A stretch of 6,273 nucleotides of DNA. It comes from JBOFLO01 sp051657905. Lineage in GTDB: Bacteria; Patescibacteriota; Gracilibacteria; UBA1369. Each line of letters starts with the position of its first letter. Position 1 is the stretch's first letter. The translations under genes and the position numbers were made by a program. The stretch lies in assembly GCA_051657905.1 (NCBI GenBank), contig JBOFLO010000025.1, positions 1-6,273 of the forward strand, written 5' to 3'. Positions 5,444 through 6,273 of the stretch are shown here, in pieces. Under the pieces are notes generated by a model, which made no database searches, was not told where the DNA came from, and saw only the letters and a program-made list of their open reading frames with translations.

Positions 5444-6213
5444 GAATGTTGGAATTCGAATTGTTTGGTTTTGAGGAATTTTTGTTGTGTGCGATCGAGG
5501 AAATAATTGTTTACGAGGCCGGTTTGATTGGCTGACAGTTCATAAAAATTGAAACTGTTTTCTTCGTGGCGAAGGCGATTGGAAATGAAAGTGCCGCTGA
5601 TGGATTGATGGCCATGAAAATCGATGCCTTGAAACTGCAATTGTTCGAATTTGAAACGATGATTATGACCGGACATCCAAAGATCAACATGCTGAAGTAG
5701 TTCTGCTAATAATTGCTTATCCCCTATTTTGCGGATGGAGGATAAAGGATGATGGCTGACCAGAATATTCCAAGGTTTGCGAGGTTGGCTTTTGAAAACT
5801 TCTAGGGCGGATTGCAGGTCGGGGGTGCGAAGTTTGCCGTCTTTTTGTTGAAATTTATCAATGGTGTTCAGGCCGACCATGGTAGTGAAATCATTTTCGA
5901 ATTTTGCGATTCCCTGGAGTTCGAAATGTTTAAGGTAATGACGGAGGGGGCTGCGAAAGCGTGTGAATAAATTGAAAAGGGGCATATCGTGATTGCCGGG
6001 GACGATTAGGTAAGGGACTTTGAATTGTTGAATAAAGGCTTGGGCGTTTTTAAATTGCCAGGACCAGTTGCGCTGCGTGAGGTCGCCGGCTATGACGATG
6101 AAATCCGGCTGAAGTTCGCGAATAATCATTTCTCCAGCGCTGACGGCAAATTTATCTTCGCGACCGAAGTGTAAATCGGAGATATGGAGGATTTTGAAAA
6201 CCTGATTATTCAT
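5440..6213 (-). CDS. Calcineurin-like metallophosphoesterase (CpdA/Icc-type)
   Basis: This 257-residue cytoplasmic phosphoesterase carries the complete two-metal signature: D13-L-H15 (ISDLHFG), G43-D44 (AGDLTQR), G73-N74-H75-D76, H154 (VSHHP) and G182-H183-N184-H185. All expected metal ligands are present, so it should be active. The family includes cyclic-nucleotide phosphodiesterases (CpdA), UDP-diacylglucosamine hydrolases and many uncharacterised members; the substrate cannot be read from sequence alone. No signal peptide or membrane helix is seen. Its ATG overlaps by 8 bp the end of an upstream leftward gene that looks like a lipid kinase, so the two are probably co-translated and a lipid-related phosphoester is a reasonable guess. 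No promoter is visible in front of it. Codons are often C-ending. Confidence 0.92.
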   Translation of the reverse strand: MNNQVFKILHISDLHFGREDKFAVSAGEMIIRELQPDFIVIAGDLTQRNWSWQFKNAQAFIQQFKVPYLIVPGNHDMPLFNLFTRFRSPLRHYLKHFELQGIAKFENDFTTMVGLNTIDKFQQKDGKLRTPDLQSALEVFKSQPRKPWNILVSHHPLSSIRKIGDKQLLAELLQHVDLWMSGHNHRFKFEQLQFQGIDFHGHQSISGTFISNRLRHEENSFNFYELSANQTGLVNNYFLDRTQQKFLKTKQFEFQHS

Positions 6214-6273
6214 TCTTTGTAGATGAAAAAACTTTTACTTTTAATCCGTCGGGAATAATTTGATATTTTAATG
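6206..6273 (-). CDS. C-terminal fragment of a probable diacylglycerol/lipid kinase
   Basis: Only the last 22 codons or so lie in the window, ending in TAA at 6208-6206. The frame contains IIPDGLKVKVF close to the C-terminus. This resembles the 'i-x-P-x-a-L-x-V-x-v-P' end of the DAGK/LCB5 (YegS/BmrU) family, which phosphorylates diacylglycerol or related lipids. It overlaps the start of the phosphoesterase gene by 8 bp. Lipid kinase genes of this family are often found beside metallophosphoesterases, which supports the call. The fragment is too short to be sure; of the three frames it is the only one with a recognisable pattern. Confidence 0.5.
   Translation of the reverse strand, partial: LKYQIIPDGLKVKVFSSTKNE

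Noticed and set aside
6213..6273. Alternative upstream frame ending in an ATGA overlap with the phosphoesterase start
   Set aside because: The ATGA geometry is attractive, but the translated tail is a Lys/Ser/Arg string without family pattern, while the neighbouring frame gives IIPDGLKVKVF.
1..6273. Defence, toxin-antitoxin, CRISPR, transposon or phage content
   Set aside because: No repeats-and-spacers pattern, inverted terminal repeats, transposase or integrase motifs, or nuclease motifs were found in any gene.

Overview
The window is an AT-rich, very compact stretch of bacterial chromosome. It holds seven complete genes and two partial ones, with no intergenic gap longer than 157 bp. There is no tRNA, rRNA, insertion sequence, CRISPR array or phage gene. 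Four things suggest an uncultured Patescibacteria/CPR-type bacterium, possibly Peregrinibacteria-like: S-layer-homology (SLH) repeats with paired cysteines on an exported CAP-domain protein, a lysine-repeat H1-like protein, short leaders without Shine-Dalgarno sites, and tight packing. This placement is an inference. A TGA stop after the natural C-terminus of the DNA glycosylase argues for the standard code 11, not the UGA=Gly code of Gracilibacteria/SR1.

Layout. A 5'-open SpoU-like RNA methyltransferase (1-473, +) is followed by a near-consensus promoter and a gene for an acidic, low-complexity protein of unknown function (533-1444, +). That gene interlocks tail-to-tail (TTATAA, 1439-1444) with a leftward three-gene cluster: a four-helix membrane protein (3646-3131), an exported protein with three SLH repeats and a CAP domain (3119-1866), and a DUF3592-like membrane protein (1855-1439). 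The gaps are 11 and 10 bp, so this is probably one envelope operon. Upstream of it lies a good intrinsic terminator (3753-3789) that ends a leftward gene for a YtxH-like membrane-anchored protein with a histone-H1-like KKxx tail (4478-3804). A 74-bp divergent promoter region separates that gene from a canonical 3-methyladenine DNA glycosylase gene (4553-5128, +). Next come a promoter and a small single-pass membrane protein (5198-5443, +). This gene interlocks tail-to-tail (TTAA) with a leftward calcineurin-like metallophosphoesterase (6213-5440), whose start overlaps by 8 bp the end of an upstream gene. That upstream gene looks like the C-terminus of a diacylglycerol/lipid kinase.

How the genes relate. 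The leftward SLH-CAP cluster looks like cell-surface biology. Mpg is DNA base repair, SpoU is RNA modification, and the phosphoesterase-lipid kinase pair is probably co-translated. No defence, toxin-antitoxin or mobile system is evident. The most unusual item is the membrane-anchored H1-like protein. Also notable are the stop-codon-interlocked convergent pairs with hairpins in the opposing coding sequence, the SpoU protein with eroded motifs, and a G-over-C excess on the + strand that holds through most genes regardless of orientation but reverses in two of them.
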